A stretch of DNA of 64,000 nt from Eleginops maclovinus (taxonomy: Eukaryota > Chordata > Actinopteri > Perciformes > Eleginopidae), in contig NC_086360.1 in the NCBI RefSeq assembly GCF_036324505.1, positions 14,068,293 through 14,132,292 of the forward strand. The letters are read 5' to 3'. A model generated the notes under the pieces. That model ran no database searches. It had not been told where the DNA came from and saw only the letters and a program-made list of their open reading frames with translations. Of this stretch, positions 12,768 to 25,787 are shown piece by piece. Position 1 is the stretch's first letter. The number at the start of each line of letters is the position of its first letter. A program made the translations under genes and the position numbers.

Positions 12768-15700
12768 TTCTCTTTCTCTTCCTCTCACTGCTGCAGGGTC
12801 TCTGCTTTCTGTGAATGTGACAGTGTGGTGAGTCAGGTTGGACTTTCCAGCCTCTCCTCTGATCTCTCTGGAACTCACCTCGCTGTGTCTTTTCCTGACA
12901 TCAAACACATATACATACACACACTACAACATTCAAGCCTAACTCATTTCTGCGAAAGAACACGTTTTACACAGGTATTTAGCACCTCACGTTCTCTCTT
13001 CTCTTCAACACTCGACTTCTTCCCTGAAGCAGGGTTTGCTTACCCATGCAATGGCTTCTGGAATCCCCCCTGGGTTGAGGATTAGGGCGGACAGCCTCAT
13101 GTCACAGAGGAGTGCGAGGCTGGTCTTTCACCTTTTCTCTCCTCTGTCTCAGTTTCCGCCATGGGGCTCAGGGTCTGGCTTGGACTGGTTAAGTGTACTG
13201 TTACTTGGGTGTGAGAGTGTGCCAATGCAGAGTCCAGTTTCACACCCTAACCTGAACACTATCTGAGAAATACTGAGCGTTTCTTAGATATGGCCGAGTA
13301 AACAACACCAGCTCTGGAGTTTAGGGGGATGGTGTTGAATCCTACATTAACTTACCTGTCACATGTGCATGCGTACTGTGCTGCACACTTGCTAAAAACG
13401 GGTACACAGGCGCATTAAAATGAGGCATTGCTTTTTGGGGGTGGGGAATAACCACCCACCAAACTTGAACTTGTTATTCTAGAACTCACTGACAATTGAG
13501 GAATTCTATAAAAGTTTCATCCAAAAAAAGAAGTAATTGAATAGAGTTGTGAGATTCAGAAATACTCTCAAAGCTGTTCATGTAATGAGGAAAAGTGCTC
13601 TTGCTTTACATGTAGAATTTTTTTTTCATCTTTCTATATCTTATAAAAATACATTTTGCACCTCTATTGAAGAAACAGGTGGCTAAGAGAGGACAGAGTG
13701 GATCACAAATAATATCCTGCATTTTGTCTAACTTGTAAAAAAATATATATTTATTTACCAGATTTTGGTTGAAGTCCTCCTGTAGGCACACATGCACCTG
13801 TCTTTGTTGCAGCAGACTTACATTAAAGAGTTTTACTACTCAATTGCTGCCTCAAACCACTGTATACTTGTGTGCGTGTCAAGGTTGTGTTTGTTCATCA
13901 TTGTGTGCTTGTGTGTGCTCTATGCTGTCTGTCAATGCCTGTCTATGTCTATACCTGTTTGCTTGAGAAAACAGCTGTACACTTGAAGTTCATATATAAG
14001 AAAATGAAAGGAAAAGGTGCAAACTTGTTGTAGACTTTTCAGGATTGGTGGGATGTCGTACAAGGTGCAAACAATCATGTAACATGAGGCTATTCAACTC
14101 TAGGGAGCTATGACAACGTATAAAGTATCCATGTATTTACTCAAAGTAATATCAATGCAATATGTAAGTGATCAGTCTATTGTGCTTTCAAGTGCTCTCA
14201 CATGCACGCACCCCATTGTAAACTTCCATAACCTCAAAGTACTTTTCCACCCATGATGTCATTACGTCTTCCCAAGTTAGACAGTTGGATCATGCTGATT
14301 AGATCAGCCAGCCAGCCAGGTACACAAAGAGTTGATGGTGGATGGATGGCTGAGGGGTAAACAGGTAAGACAGGCCCCCCTCCGCCACTTGCACTAACTC
14401 ATGTGTTGCTGTAAATACAGGGATGAGGTCCTAGTACATTTTTCAAACTAAATCAGGGCTTTAGCAGTTGCAGACAGATTGCTGTATGCTGGGTTGGCAG
14501 TAACCCAGAGGGGAAGACAGGTAGATACAGGTACAGAGTGAGATAGAGAGGTAGACAGATGGTTATCAGCCATGCAGCGTGTGTTGTTGTAAGTGCAAAC
14601 AGGGGAGACAAGGAAGCAAAATGACAATATTACTCCTGACAGTATGTTCTGTTTACGCATGCGCAAGACTCCACATCCATATGTGTATGTTTGCATACAC
14701 AACATCTGAAGCATGCCTATTATTTTTTGAGGACAGGTGTGTGTGTGTGATATGTACACAAGGTGGAATTCGAAGGATAATGTTTTTTTCTGTATTATAG
14801 CAATAGGTTTGAAAGGGGGAAAAAGAGAAGAGACACAGGTAGCAAAGGTGGAGTCCACGCTTGCTTGAATTCTGCTTCACATTCCCATTGCACAACTCTC
14901 AACCTAAAGCTGTAATATAATAATAAGTAATAGTCATGCATGGGTGTGTTTTTGTCAGGGGGCATGAAGTTTGGGAAATGTGCAATGTTGGCTAACTAAT
15001 GCCTGCTTCAGGCAGCACTTAATATTCAAAGTGGATTCACTCAATAATTAAGCTCATAAAATAATGCATGGCTGAGCTCTTTACAAACTGCTTCTTTTTT
15101 CTGCAAGATACCCCCCATAGGGACGGAATGCAATACACTGGGTGTTGTGATTTAGTCTGGTTTGTACATAAATAGCAAATGTTCCTGTCTTGTCTTTTTA
15201 CCTCATCGTCCTGTGACCCTGGGTGTGCTTTTTACACAGTCCTCAAACACACACTTGAAGGAAACTGTCCCTGGGTGACGTTAAAACATAGTGAAATGTA
15301 TAATTGTTTCCTTTATTAACTTCAGATTTAAAGCAAGAGACATAAAGACTTTAAAGGGTGAGCAGAAATATAAAGAGAGATGAGAGAAAAGGGGGCATTA
15401 GGTAAGTGGGTCCGCTTTTTTGTCAGGCCAGTGGCTGAAGCTGATCCTTATCCATTTCTTTACTGCATTACTGATGTCTGCAGTGGGAAGTTTCTTATCA
15501 GTATGCTGAAGGAAATGTACTGACAGTTTAAGGGTTTGTCATATCCCTATCAACAGAGTGATTCATTGTCCTTAAAATAAAATAATCCCATACATTTTTG
15601 CAGCTGCTAACTGAGAATGGTAAACCGCAGAAGGATTTTGATGTTCATTAAATGGGTGTAGTAGTTAAACATACTCTTAAACATACAATGTTGGGTGTAC

Positions 15701-18041
15701 TTTTTACATTGTTTCAAAAACAAGAATACAATTACATGCTAAAACAAAATGAGAAAATTTGAAATTACATTAAATAAAAACATTTAAAAAAGCTCAATCT
15801 AATATTGATAACTATAATGCAAAACAAAAAGTTGGCCCTTTTTGATTGCATAGATTTATGATTCTAAGTTTTTATTTTATTCATGCAACCACACCAAAGT
15901 GTAATTACACTTCTAGCGTTCATCCAAGTCCATATATAAACATATTTTCAATGTAGTTGTTTCAGATAGTGCACTTCCTTAAACTTAGCTTAGTGCATAA
16001 AAGCAGAAATAAGCACATTAGTATGTGCTGTGTCCTGTTTACTTTGTAATTACCCGCTGAATGGCTACCGATTATATCTGCCAAATACGCAGACGTTTTC
16101 CTGACAGCTGAGCGTTGAATTAACCTTTACTTACTAATGTGTTTACTGAGATTAATGAAATGGATGCAGCTGTTTTGAATCATGCTCTATTCAACATCCA
16201 CACTTTTTAAACCTTAAGTGCATGTTGAACTATCATGTGAAGACTCAGTAGCAAAAGCTTTATGACTAGGGCTTCAGCCAGGAATTCATGAAAATGTGAT
16301 CACTGTGTGTTTTGTTATGTTCATACTGTACAAAATGTTGTACTACTTAAGATGTACTCACATCATTTTCCAAAAATGTGTGTCTTTATTATGAGCCAAA
16401 ATGAGATGTTGCGATTTAAATGTTAACTCCCTGTAAATGTAGCTGTGCATACGTTCCCAGATCATATTTCTCCACAGCAGAAATGTCCTGCTGATCCAGC
16501 GGATTGGCTCACTGCTCACAGGAGAACTTCAGATCCGATCAGACATCTCAGAAAGTTGCTGCTGTTCTGGCATCCCCTGAATGCAGCATTTGCAGTCATT
16601 ATCCGGATCTCCCTGCCCATTTGGGATCAAATACACTCATGCAACACATTTTCAAATTAATAAAATAATCATTGTTCTCTATTTGCTTTTCCTGACAAAG
16701 TTATGTTTTGAGACAACTTATTCGTTAGGGCTAATGACAATGAACAAAGAGCAGACAAAAGCTCTGTAATTGAATCAACCGTCGTTCTAATTTCTGGTGC
16801 ATCCCTCACCCTAATTAAGCATTTGGTTGTCATTGGAGACAATTGTAGACAATGACAACCTCAATAGAGCTGTCACTCTGGATCAGACTGACATGTTGCC
16901 TTGGCAACAAGGGTCACTGGGTTTGCACTGTGTGTGGATGATGTTAAATGGGACAAGGAGTAGTAAGAGAAGATAAGGACAGAAGTGTTGAGGGCATAAA
17001 GAAAATCTAGTCAGATCAGAATCAGTGTTGCATTAGCAGTTGTAAAAGCACTTAAACAAAGCATGGAGTCAGACTCTCTATGAAGGTCAGGATGTCTCAT
17101 AAAGCTATTTATATTGTGTTATATACTATCTTATTGATCCCTTTTCCATCATTTATCTTCATTACCTGGATTTTGCAAACATATGACTACATGCTAAAAG
17201 GCTTTTGACCTTCAGTTTTTTGTACTTTTGTTGTGTTTCAAGGTAAAGGCTGGATAACACCAGAATGGGGCTTTTGATTTACATGAGTCCCCCTTGCAAT
17301 ATAAATAACAAGTTGTTGTGGAGCTCTGAATTATTTCTTTGTGTCAACAAACGGTGGCTCTTTGTGTTGTGTGAATGCCGTTGTGTTATTTCATAATATT
17401 TCAACATAGATGCAAACAGGGCTATGAACAACTCTTTGGGTGGTTAAGTTTGTCTGCCTCTCTCCCTCCCTCCCTCTCATCAGTCTAGCCAGAATGCTGT
17501 TTTTATTGGCAGTGACATGTGGGTGAAGTGTGCCAGTCTTTTTGCCTTGGCACAAATCCAAACTCATTAATTTCAAAAGCTCTGTGTTCTTCCATTTGCA
17601 CACACAATCTGCAAAAAAGTGGCCCCTCCATTCTTCATCACAGCCTTGTATTTTTGAAAGGGCCTGGCTCAGATATCCTATAGGCAGGAGTAACAGCTGT
17701 CACTAAGCCACCATAGCTGGCCCCCACTCAGCACCCATTGGGGACCCAAAACTCTTAATGTCTGTCGCTGTCTCCATCCCACTGTCTAGTCTTTGGGCTG
17801 ACTGTCGCCGACTACTTTCACCGCCTGTCTTCTCCTTTATCTCTTTGTCTCTCCAGCTTACTTTAAATTACATTGTATCCTATTTTCTTATTTTGGAATA
17901 CATGTCCCTTTTGTGTTTTTGGGAGGTTATAAGATACAGAATAAGAAATGGAGAGGCAAAAAAAAAAATTATGACATGGGGTATGGGACAAAGAAGGGGA
18001 GAGGTCTTCTCCAATTATTGAGGGGACGTGTGGCCCAGTCT

Positions 18042-18056
18042 TGCCCCCCCCCCCAC

Positions 18057-18091
<35 letters not shown>

Positions 18092-18102
18092 CACACACAC
18101 AC
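18042..18102. repeat. Poly-C followed by (CA)n microsatellite
   Basis: A run of C (18044-18054) passes into a CA array interrupted once by AAACA. It is a compound microsatellite with no coding meaning. Confidence 0.95.
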
Positions 18103-18832
18103 CCCAGCCTGACTCTAATCTGCACTGTTCCACCCTGAGGGCCTGAGGCTGGGGCAGCTGCTACTGATGGAGCCAGAGAGCCAGCTGTCCTCACACACAT
18201 ACACACTCACAGCCCTCCACTCATTCATCTGGGACAATGGAGCCAGGAAAGGGGTGTGTTTGTGTGTGTGGCTCATGATTTTGGAGTGTGCCATGGACGC
18301 GAGGAGGGGGCCCTCACAGTCAGTAAAGTGTTTTTTATGTTCGCTTTGTGTCTCAGCAACAGTTGGCAGCACGTGTGTCAATGACACGCCTCTTTGCTTT
18401 ATGTCCATGAAGTCGGAGAGTTTAGGGTGACCTGGGGCAAACACACTGACACACATACAGAAGCATAAAGAGATGCGAACACAAAAACAAACAAAAGAGC
18501 ATGTGTAGATAACCAGTTATAAAGGACAGTAAACACAACCCGTCAAAAGCACAAAAACAGAGACATACTGCTTGCTCTGCAAGTTTGTGTGATTTCATCA
18601 TCTTGCAAAATCTGCAAGAAGTCTATGTCCTTTTTCAATTTTTGGTTAAAAAAAAGGGTGGATTTGTTCTGCAACATACTTGTGTATGTTTGGAGTACAC
18701 TGTGTAATATTGGGCCATGAAGTTAGGATTAAAAAGCAAGGGCATTAGGATCTTGCATGTTTGACTTTAAAAGAATAGTTCTCAGCAGAGCTTCAAAAAC
18801 AACACATCAATGGATTCAATCCGCAGGTTCTC

Positions 18833-18953
18833 ATTGGTTCATCTCTATCTCTAACTGCTTCAGTTTCTGGCTCCTGCTGCTATTGGTTATATCCTCTCTC
18901 TATCCCCGATTGGCTCAGCTGGTGATTGCATTCAGCCTTAGCCGTCTGATTGG
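18833..18953. promoter_or_regulatory. Cluster of four inverted CCAAT (ATTGG) boxes
   Basis: ATTGG occurs at 18833, 18882, 18909 and 18949, each followed by T or C as in strong NF-Y sites (ATTGGT, ATTGGC). Four copies in 121 bases, in the same orientation, is well above chance. NF-Y clusters mark promoters, enhancers and some LTRs. No coding gene or TATA box can be tied to it, so the function is unknown. Confidence 0.4.
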
Positions 18954-20289
18954 TGGAGCACCAGCCTGGACATTGCTGTGATTTGCCCTTGGTTGCACGC
19001 TCACCAGTCAGAGTATTTTCTAAATACTGCAGCTGCTTTGGAAACAGCGTGAAAGACAGTGTGTATGTGTATGGAGGCTGATTTGTTTGAGTGCGTTCAT
19101 GAGGTGGGTGAGGTGTGTATTTAGCAACTAAAAGGCCATATGGCTGATGACACATACAAGCGCTTGTTCTACTACACGCACACCTGACGGCTGCTTCACA
19201 CCTGCTGCGCTGTGTATGGCTGAGTAAGATCAAGATCAAAGGAAGCAAGCCCTCGGGGACTTGTGTGTGCATGCATTCATGGTGTGTTTGAAGAGACATT
19301 CACTGCTTCTGAATCTACGCCAACAAAGACGATTTGTATTTGAATAAGAGACAACTCATGTCTGGCTTTGCTAACATAGAGGGATGGGAGAGCTGAAAGG
19401 ACGTAGTGTGGCACGAATGCAAGACGTATGTACTACACTTACCTTCTTAGGTGGAGGATGGCAGTTTGGGGGGGAGGTGACAGGTGGGACTGAAATTGCA
19501 AACTCCGCTGTAAGTTGTGTGGGGGTATTCTGCATTTGAAGGGTGTTGAAGATAGTGAAAAGAAAGACAAAGGAAAGAAATAATCTTGATTTTAGAATCA
19601 TCGTCTTAAATCAGGCAATGGATTTTAGCATTTTCTGTAGGTATTTAAGTTCCCTTACGCTCATACACCCACCAAGCTACACACAAACGCACATACGCAA
19701 TTCAAAGCGGGATATGCTCAAAGAGTGGGTTCTTTCGGGTTCGCCCACAGAGGAAACAAAGTCTGTCTTTGTCACTTTCCAAGTCAGACGTCAGTGAGAG
19801 TTTGGCTTGCTCGGGGGTTGTGAATAAAGTTTGCCCACACGGAGCCCCCATGTATGACCATCCATACACACACACACACTGCACACAGTACAAGAAACTG
19901 TCAAAGAACATATTATTTAATAAAGACAAACAGCAGATGCAAAACTTCCTCCTCCTCTCATATAGTTAATGCAGGCATGCAACAGACACATTTCAGATAA
20001 ACAAGATCAGCCTCAACCATTCATGCAAGCAGACAAAAACTACAGACACATGTCCTATTGACACACAAACAAATATTCTTCCTTTCAACTGTGTCCATGT
20101 CTATGAGCACATGTGTATGTCTGTGTTTGTTTGGCTCAGAGTCAGTGTACAGTAGTTGCTGGGTAGAGTTGAGGAGTGTTGTGTTTGGCTAGCCCCTTTT
20201 CTTTGTTTCCCAATAGTTTATGTCCGACTTTTAAGTCCATGCTTTATGGTATACAGTTTTCTTCCACTGTATTTGCTTTTCTCCAACAG

Positions 20290-20385
20290 CCTGGACCTGG
20301 GTTCAATCCCTCTGTCAGCTGCCACTCACATATCTGAATAGGCCTTCAGCAAGAAGCTGACTCTCCTGCTCATCAGGGGGCTATT
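20290..20385. repeat. Possible tRNA-derived SINE fragment
   Basis: The segment contains GGGTTCAATCCC, like a tRNA T-arm/B-box, followed by phrases such as gtcagctgccactcacatat and ttcagcaagaagctgac. From memory these resemble a common fish short interspersed repeat. It is short and diverged, and no A-box or poly-A tail was identified. Confidence 0.35.
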
Positions 20386-23300
20386 GCCAAATAAAATGTT
20401 CCTTCATCAATCCAGTATTACATTTGCTTGTCCATTTTGCTGATGATGTGATTAAGCAAACGGGATTGCACTCACAGGCTTTGTAGGTTGTGTGTGGACA
20501 AAAAGAAAGAAAAAAAAACATGGATTACTGATTAGATTACCTCTCTCCTGCCCTAAGGGCACGTTCAGCTGAAGAGCTGATGGAGGATTTAAAACAGAAG
20601 CAACAAAGGAAAGATAGAGATGACAAAGACACCACTGTTTTAAGGAAACAAACTGCAAAACACACTCTGACATACTATTATGAAGCAGCTGTTTACTTGC
20701 TGCAGCTGCATCCTGTGGCAGGTAGCACATGACTCTTGCTGTATAATGTTTTTCAGTCACACACACAATAAGAAAAAACACACAAAAACACAGACCACAT
20801 GTATACACATTTCAATCTTTACACCTCTGCAAATATTTAAAAATGTTTGCAGATCACTGCTACTGTTAAACAATCGATAATGGTGCACATATTACTTGAA
20901 TTTTGTTTGTCTCCTGGCTATAGTTTACCAGATTTTTAATTGGATAGATAGTGAATCTTGTATTTTCTGTGTGTGTTCAAAGTGATAAAGTGGGTGTTAA
21001 CTGGAAGACAACTAGATCCTGATGGTAAAGGAACCTTCAACAGTTGACAGGACCATTAATCAACATCTGTCTTAACAAGATAGATGTATTACCAAACATA
21101 CACATGACCACATGTACACTTGCCCATGTGCAAACAAAACAAAAAAATCACATCAAGGATATTGTTTTTATTCGGACAGTTTCTCGTCAACAAACACACA
21201 ATGACTGCTTTTTATACAACCCTGAGGTTGGTTATAAAATAAAAATTGTGAAAAAAGTTGTTACACAATAACAAAAATGAGAGCAATCTTAGGGAGTATG
21301 TTCAGCATTTGTCACAAACAAACCAAACACAAACAAACACTCAGGCAGATGCACACATAAACTCCTCATAACCCTTTAATAGTAGATTAGACTGTTGATT
21401 TATAATTGGATCAGCGGCGTGTGTTTGTTTGATCCTGGTATTATGGCCAATGTGTTTTCTTCCTTGAGTGAGCTGATTGAAAAATCTCCCCCTGTCAACA
21501 CGCTGCCTGGTAGATAGCACTGTTTGATTAATTCACACACATAAACACATATGTCATAATCCCTGCCTTTCCATTGGCTGCTGTGCAAGCACTGTTTCCG
21601 AAGCAACATCGGCATGGGGAGTGTGGCGCCGCCCCTTCCAGGAAGGATTCGCATGTAAACAAACCCGGCATGTGCAGCCCTGTGTCTCCGTGTGACTCTG
21701 TCGTAACATAGGCTGATTCTGTGTGCAGGCAGAATGAGGCTGACCTATAGGATTACATGTTTTTCTGCTGCCTTAAAGCCATTGCTTATTTGTTGTCCTG
21801 AAAGTATACACACTCCCGTATTTGACAATGCTTGACAAAGTCTTTGGTAGATCAAAAACGTTGCAGAAACAAAAAAACGCTGGGAACTTTCAATACAATG
21901 TCTGGATATTTTGTCTGTTTCTTGCCCAAATTTGGATTATTTTTGTTATCATGTATCTTAACTTTTTGGAAATCCATACCCTAAAACGTGCTTATTTGCA
22001 GGCTATGATTATCTGCCTGTTTATAAACAAGCAATGAAAACGTGTTAAACTATATATATTTGTGTTAAGTAACCAAACTGTTTGCTGCTAGTAAACAACA
22101 GTCCAACATCAGTGTGGGAAAAGCATGGTACATCATGCACAAATGAAGTGTCAACGACCTGTCCTCCAGCGTCAAATCTCTCCCCCACATTTGTCCTTTT
22201 TATTGTGTTTACTGCAGACTAGATGCAATATGTAAGGTAACCAAAGGTCAGGAGGGGTCTAAATCTCTGTAGTACATAACAGCAACATTTTACTATGGTA
22301 TGGCCTCAGCTGTCGACCATTAAGTCCTCCTCTGTAAGTGAAAACAGAATAGGGGAGAATAACAAGGTTATTAAAGAACATAACAGCCGATAAACACATC
22401 CATAACAGTGATCAAAATACACACACACTGAGACACCTATCCCATTGAGCAAGAACTCCCAACAACCAATCAGATTTCTGTTACCAACAGCAACAACTCC
22501 TGTTTATGCCTGCCTGTAGCTAATCCTGCCTTCTGATTGGCTGGTACTCAAGCCTTGCAGCACAGCCCCCTTCCCCCCTCTCCTGCTCTCTCTCTGCCTG
22601 TTCCTCCATCCCTACAGATTAAGTAACACCGGCAAAACAAAAAGAGCTTATTTTTGTTTTCATCAATGACAAAACACCCACACAAACAGAGGGCTTGTTT
22701 AGATTGCAAAAGTGTATGCTTTATGATGGTACAGGGAAATGTAGAGGTACAGAGACAGGACAGTGGAAGAGGAGGCGGGATGCATTGAACCACTGTTGCC
22801 ATGCACCCATGTGTTACTGGGTTAAGTATGGTGTGTTGCTACGAAAAAGAAGAAAAAAAACTCAAGTGCAAGGATGTGGGGCAATTGCATCACTCCCTTG
22901 AAAAGTCCTTGAAAACATGTCTCTCCCCTTTTGTACCCTGTGCAAAATTCTAATTGCACTTTCAAATCATCCTCTGGGAGGAATTTCAAATTGAAATGCT
23001 GCACATGGTGCAACGGTGTGCAGACTTAAAAATGTTTATGTATGAAAAAGGACTGCACACAGTACTTGTACTCATGACTCCAGCTCATTGTTCTGATGCT
23101 TGACCAGTGGTTATCAGCCATACCGAGTCTAGTTGTTCCTCTTTGCTGCTGGCAGTTAAGGCAAAAAGCAAAAATGCAGCCAGCTGCTGCTTGTGTTTTA
23201 ACTGTCAGCGAAGCTGTTATTAGAGTACAGGCATCAAAAGATATGATATGTTGCCAAGAACATGGTCAGTCCTGGTATAATGTTATTATGCAACACCTTA

Positions 23301-25603
23301 GTGGTTTAAGGAGCATGTTTTTAACCAAGAAAACATGTAGGCCTCACATGCATAGAGAAACACTGAAAACATGTTGTGGTCAATTCAAACTCCAACCCTA
23401 TCACCAAGGTTATCAGATGCCTTTGTTGTTGTGCGGACGTATATATTTTGTGTGTGTGCTCAGTTTGAGAGAATTTGAAAGTAGTCTGCACAGTTTCAAA
23501 GAGAATCAACTTGTTTGTGCATAAGCAGGTGGCTGTCATGCTGCATCATCATTCCTCTAATAACCCTGACCTGTGGTAGAGTGACACAGCACAAACAAAC
23601 AAGGCCTCTGTCAGGGATCCTCCTCTGCCTTTTCATTTACTTCTCACTCTCTGCTCTATCCATTCTGTCACATCTCCGAAAAAATGTTCCTCTCATCTCT
23701 CTCTTCCACTTACTTTCTGTGTTTTTCCCTGTGTCATTGCAGGCCGTGTCCCTGGCTGCTCAGCCTTTCTCCAGGTTTCTCATTAGCATGGTACTGAGAA
23801 CATCGAGTCTGGTCTGGCAATCACTCTCTTTACTCTGTGCTTTCTCTCCCCGCTCTCTTCTTCTCTCAACCTTTTAATAAAAAAATGTCATGCTGCCTTG
23901 ACACCTTTTTGACTGGGTGTTCCAGAACACTATGAACTTCCTTAAACATAGCCTACAACTTGTTATTCATATTTGTAGTTTCTTTAACTATCTTTGTTTT
24001 GTGGTTGTACACTCACTATAGATTCAAGATGTGACAGTTAATACGCAAAAGGCAATGTCTTCCTATTTCTATCTTTTCTTTGAGTGTCTGCTCCAACATT
24101 GCGCTTGAATTAAACAATCCCCGTGAGTGAGTAGGAATGTTGCTATTTCAGATACTACTTTGTTTAGCCTCACTCAGTGGTACACATCAGTGTGATGGAA
24201 TTTGGAATGTACCCCATGCGTGCAATGTGTCTATCTCTTCTTATTATGCTCTTTCTATCTCTCCTTGAATCAACCTGGTCACCCTGTCTGCCCTCTCCGT
24301 CTGCATGCCAGAGCAAAGCATAGACTGCATGATCAAATGAGCATATAGCCTGCAACTATCCCACATTTTATTTGTATGTCTCTCTGTCAGCAGTATCCAT
24401 CTCCCCTTCTCCAGGCTGCACTTATATGGCCATGCCTTCCGCCCTGCTGCTCCATGCTTGAGGATTGTGGGCTTTGAGAGGGGATTCCTAGCATGGCTTT
24501 GAGTACATGCTTCTGGAAGGATAAGCTCAGATATGTTAGTAATGTGTCAACCCTGCGGAGGTTACAAGCTGCTCCCCATATTTGGCAAATCACTTAGCGT
24601 TGCCCCACCTCAGCCAGACTGGCAGCCACAGTAGACCAGAAAATATGTACAGAATGTAAAGGCAGTCAGGAGATGAAGGGGAAAAGCATAAGTAAGAAAT
24701 ACATGCTTGAATACATTAAATACCATAGTTTGTAATGAATGATAACAAACGTGAAGGTTGTACTTTAAGTGATTTGACACATTTGGTTATTTTCATTTTC
24801 TACTTATTCTGTTCTTCATTGTGTTAGAGCAAACAAGGTGAGACTCTGAGACTCTCTGAGCTGTTATCCTGAAATAGCCTTTGCCTTTTACACTCACCTC
24901 AATGCAGCTTATGTAAAGAGGCAAGACTAAAGTCCCAGCCCTTTTGATCAATGCATTTGGCACCTTCTTGATTTGCTCAAGAGGGTTTGTTGTTTACTCA
25001 TCTCAGAGAGTTTCTTGTTTTTAGCAATTGTTGTGATGGTGTTCACTTGTGAAATACCATGAGGCGGGATCAAATAAGTATTCTAGCACTTGGACCATGT
25101 GATCTAAGTTTAGCTGCAGAGGTTTATGTAAGCTCGCTGCTATCATGGCTTATATGATATTTTTGTATAAACCCAGTGACCGCTTTATGGCGACAAAAAA
25201 AATGGCAATGATGGCGACACACACATAATCTTCTTAATGCTAATAATATAGGCATTGCACTCAGAAATGACTCATGTTATCTAGTCAGTCCATTCTGTTG
25301 CTTTACTGAACAAACACCCTGATGCAATCTAAGGGCAATTTTTACAGATGTACAAATTTGAAAACAAACACCCAAATGATTATACACTGCACAAAAACTG
25401 GGAGATTATTTTTTCAAATTTAAAACTCTGTCCATCTGGTTTATTTAAGACGATTGTCTCATTGGTTAAACCAAAGAACCAGGAGTAGTAATTCACATTA
25501 ACAGCAGTTAAATGTGTGCCATGACCTAATCAGAAATGACCCGCTGTGTGTGTGTCACTCTACCCCCCAGAGTACGCAGTGGATCTTTAAGTGTAGGTCA
25601 GGT

Positions 25604-25787
<184 letters not shown>

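Noticed and set aside
12663..13085. 140-residue plus-strand frame
   Set aside because: The first third is the TCTG array (Ser-Val-Cys-Leu) and the rest has no motif or splice support.
23096..23524. 142-residue plus-strand frame in the gene-free region
   Set aside because: No recognisable domain, no splice partners and no promoter; the length is possible by chance in this much DNA.
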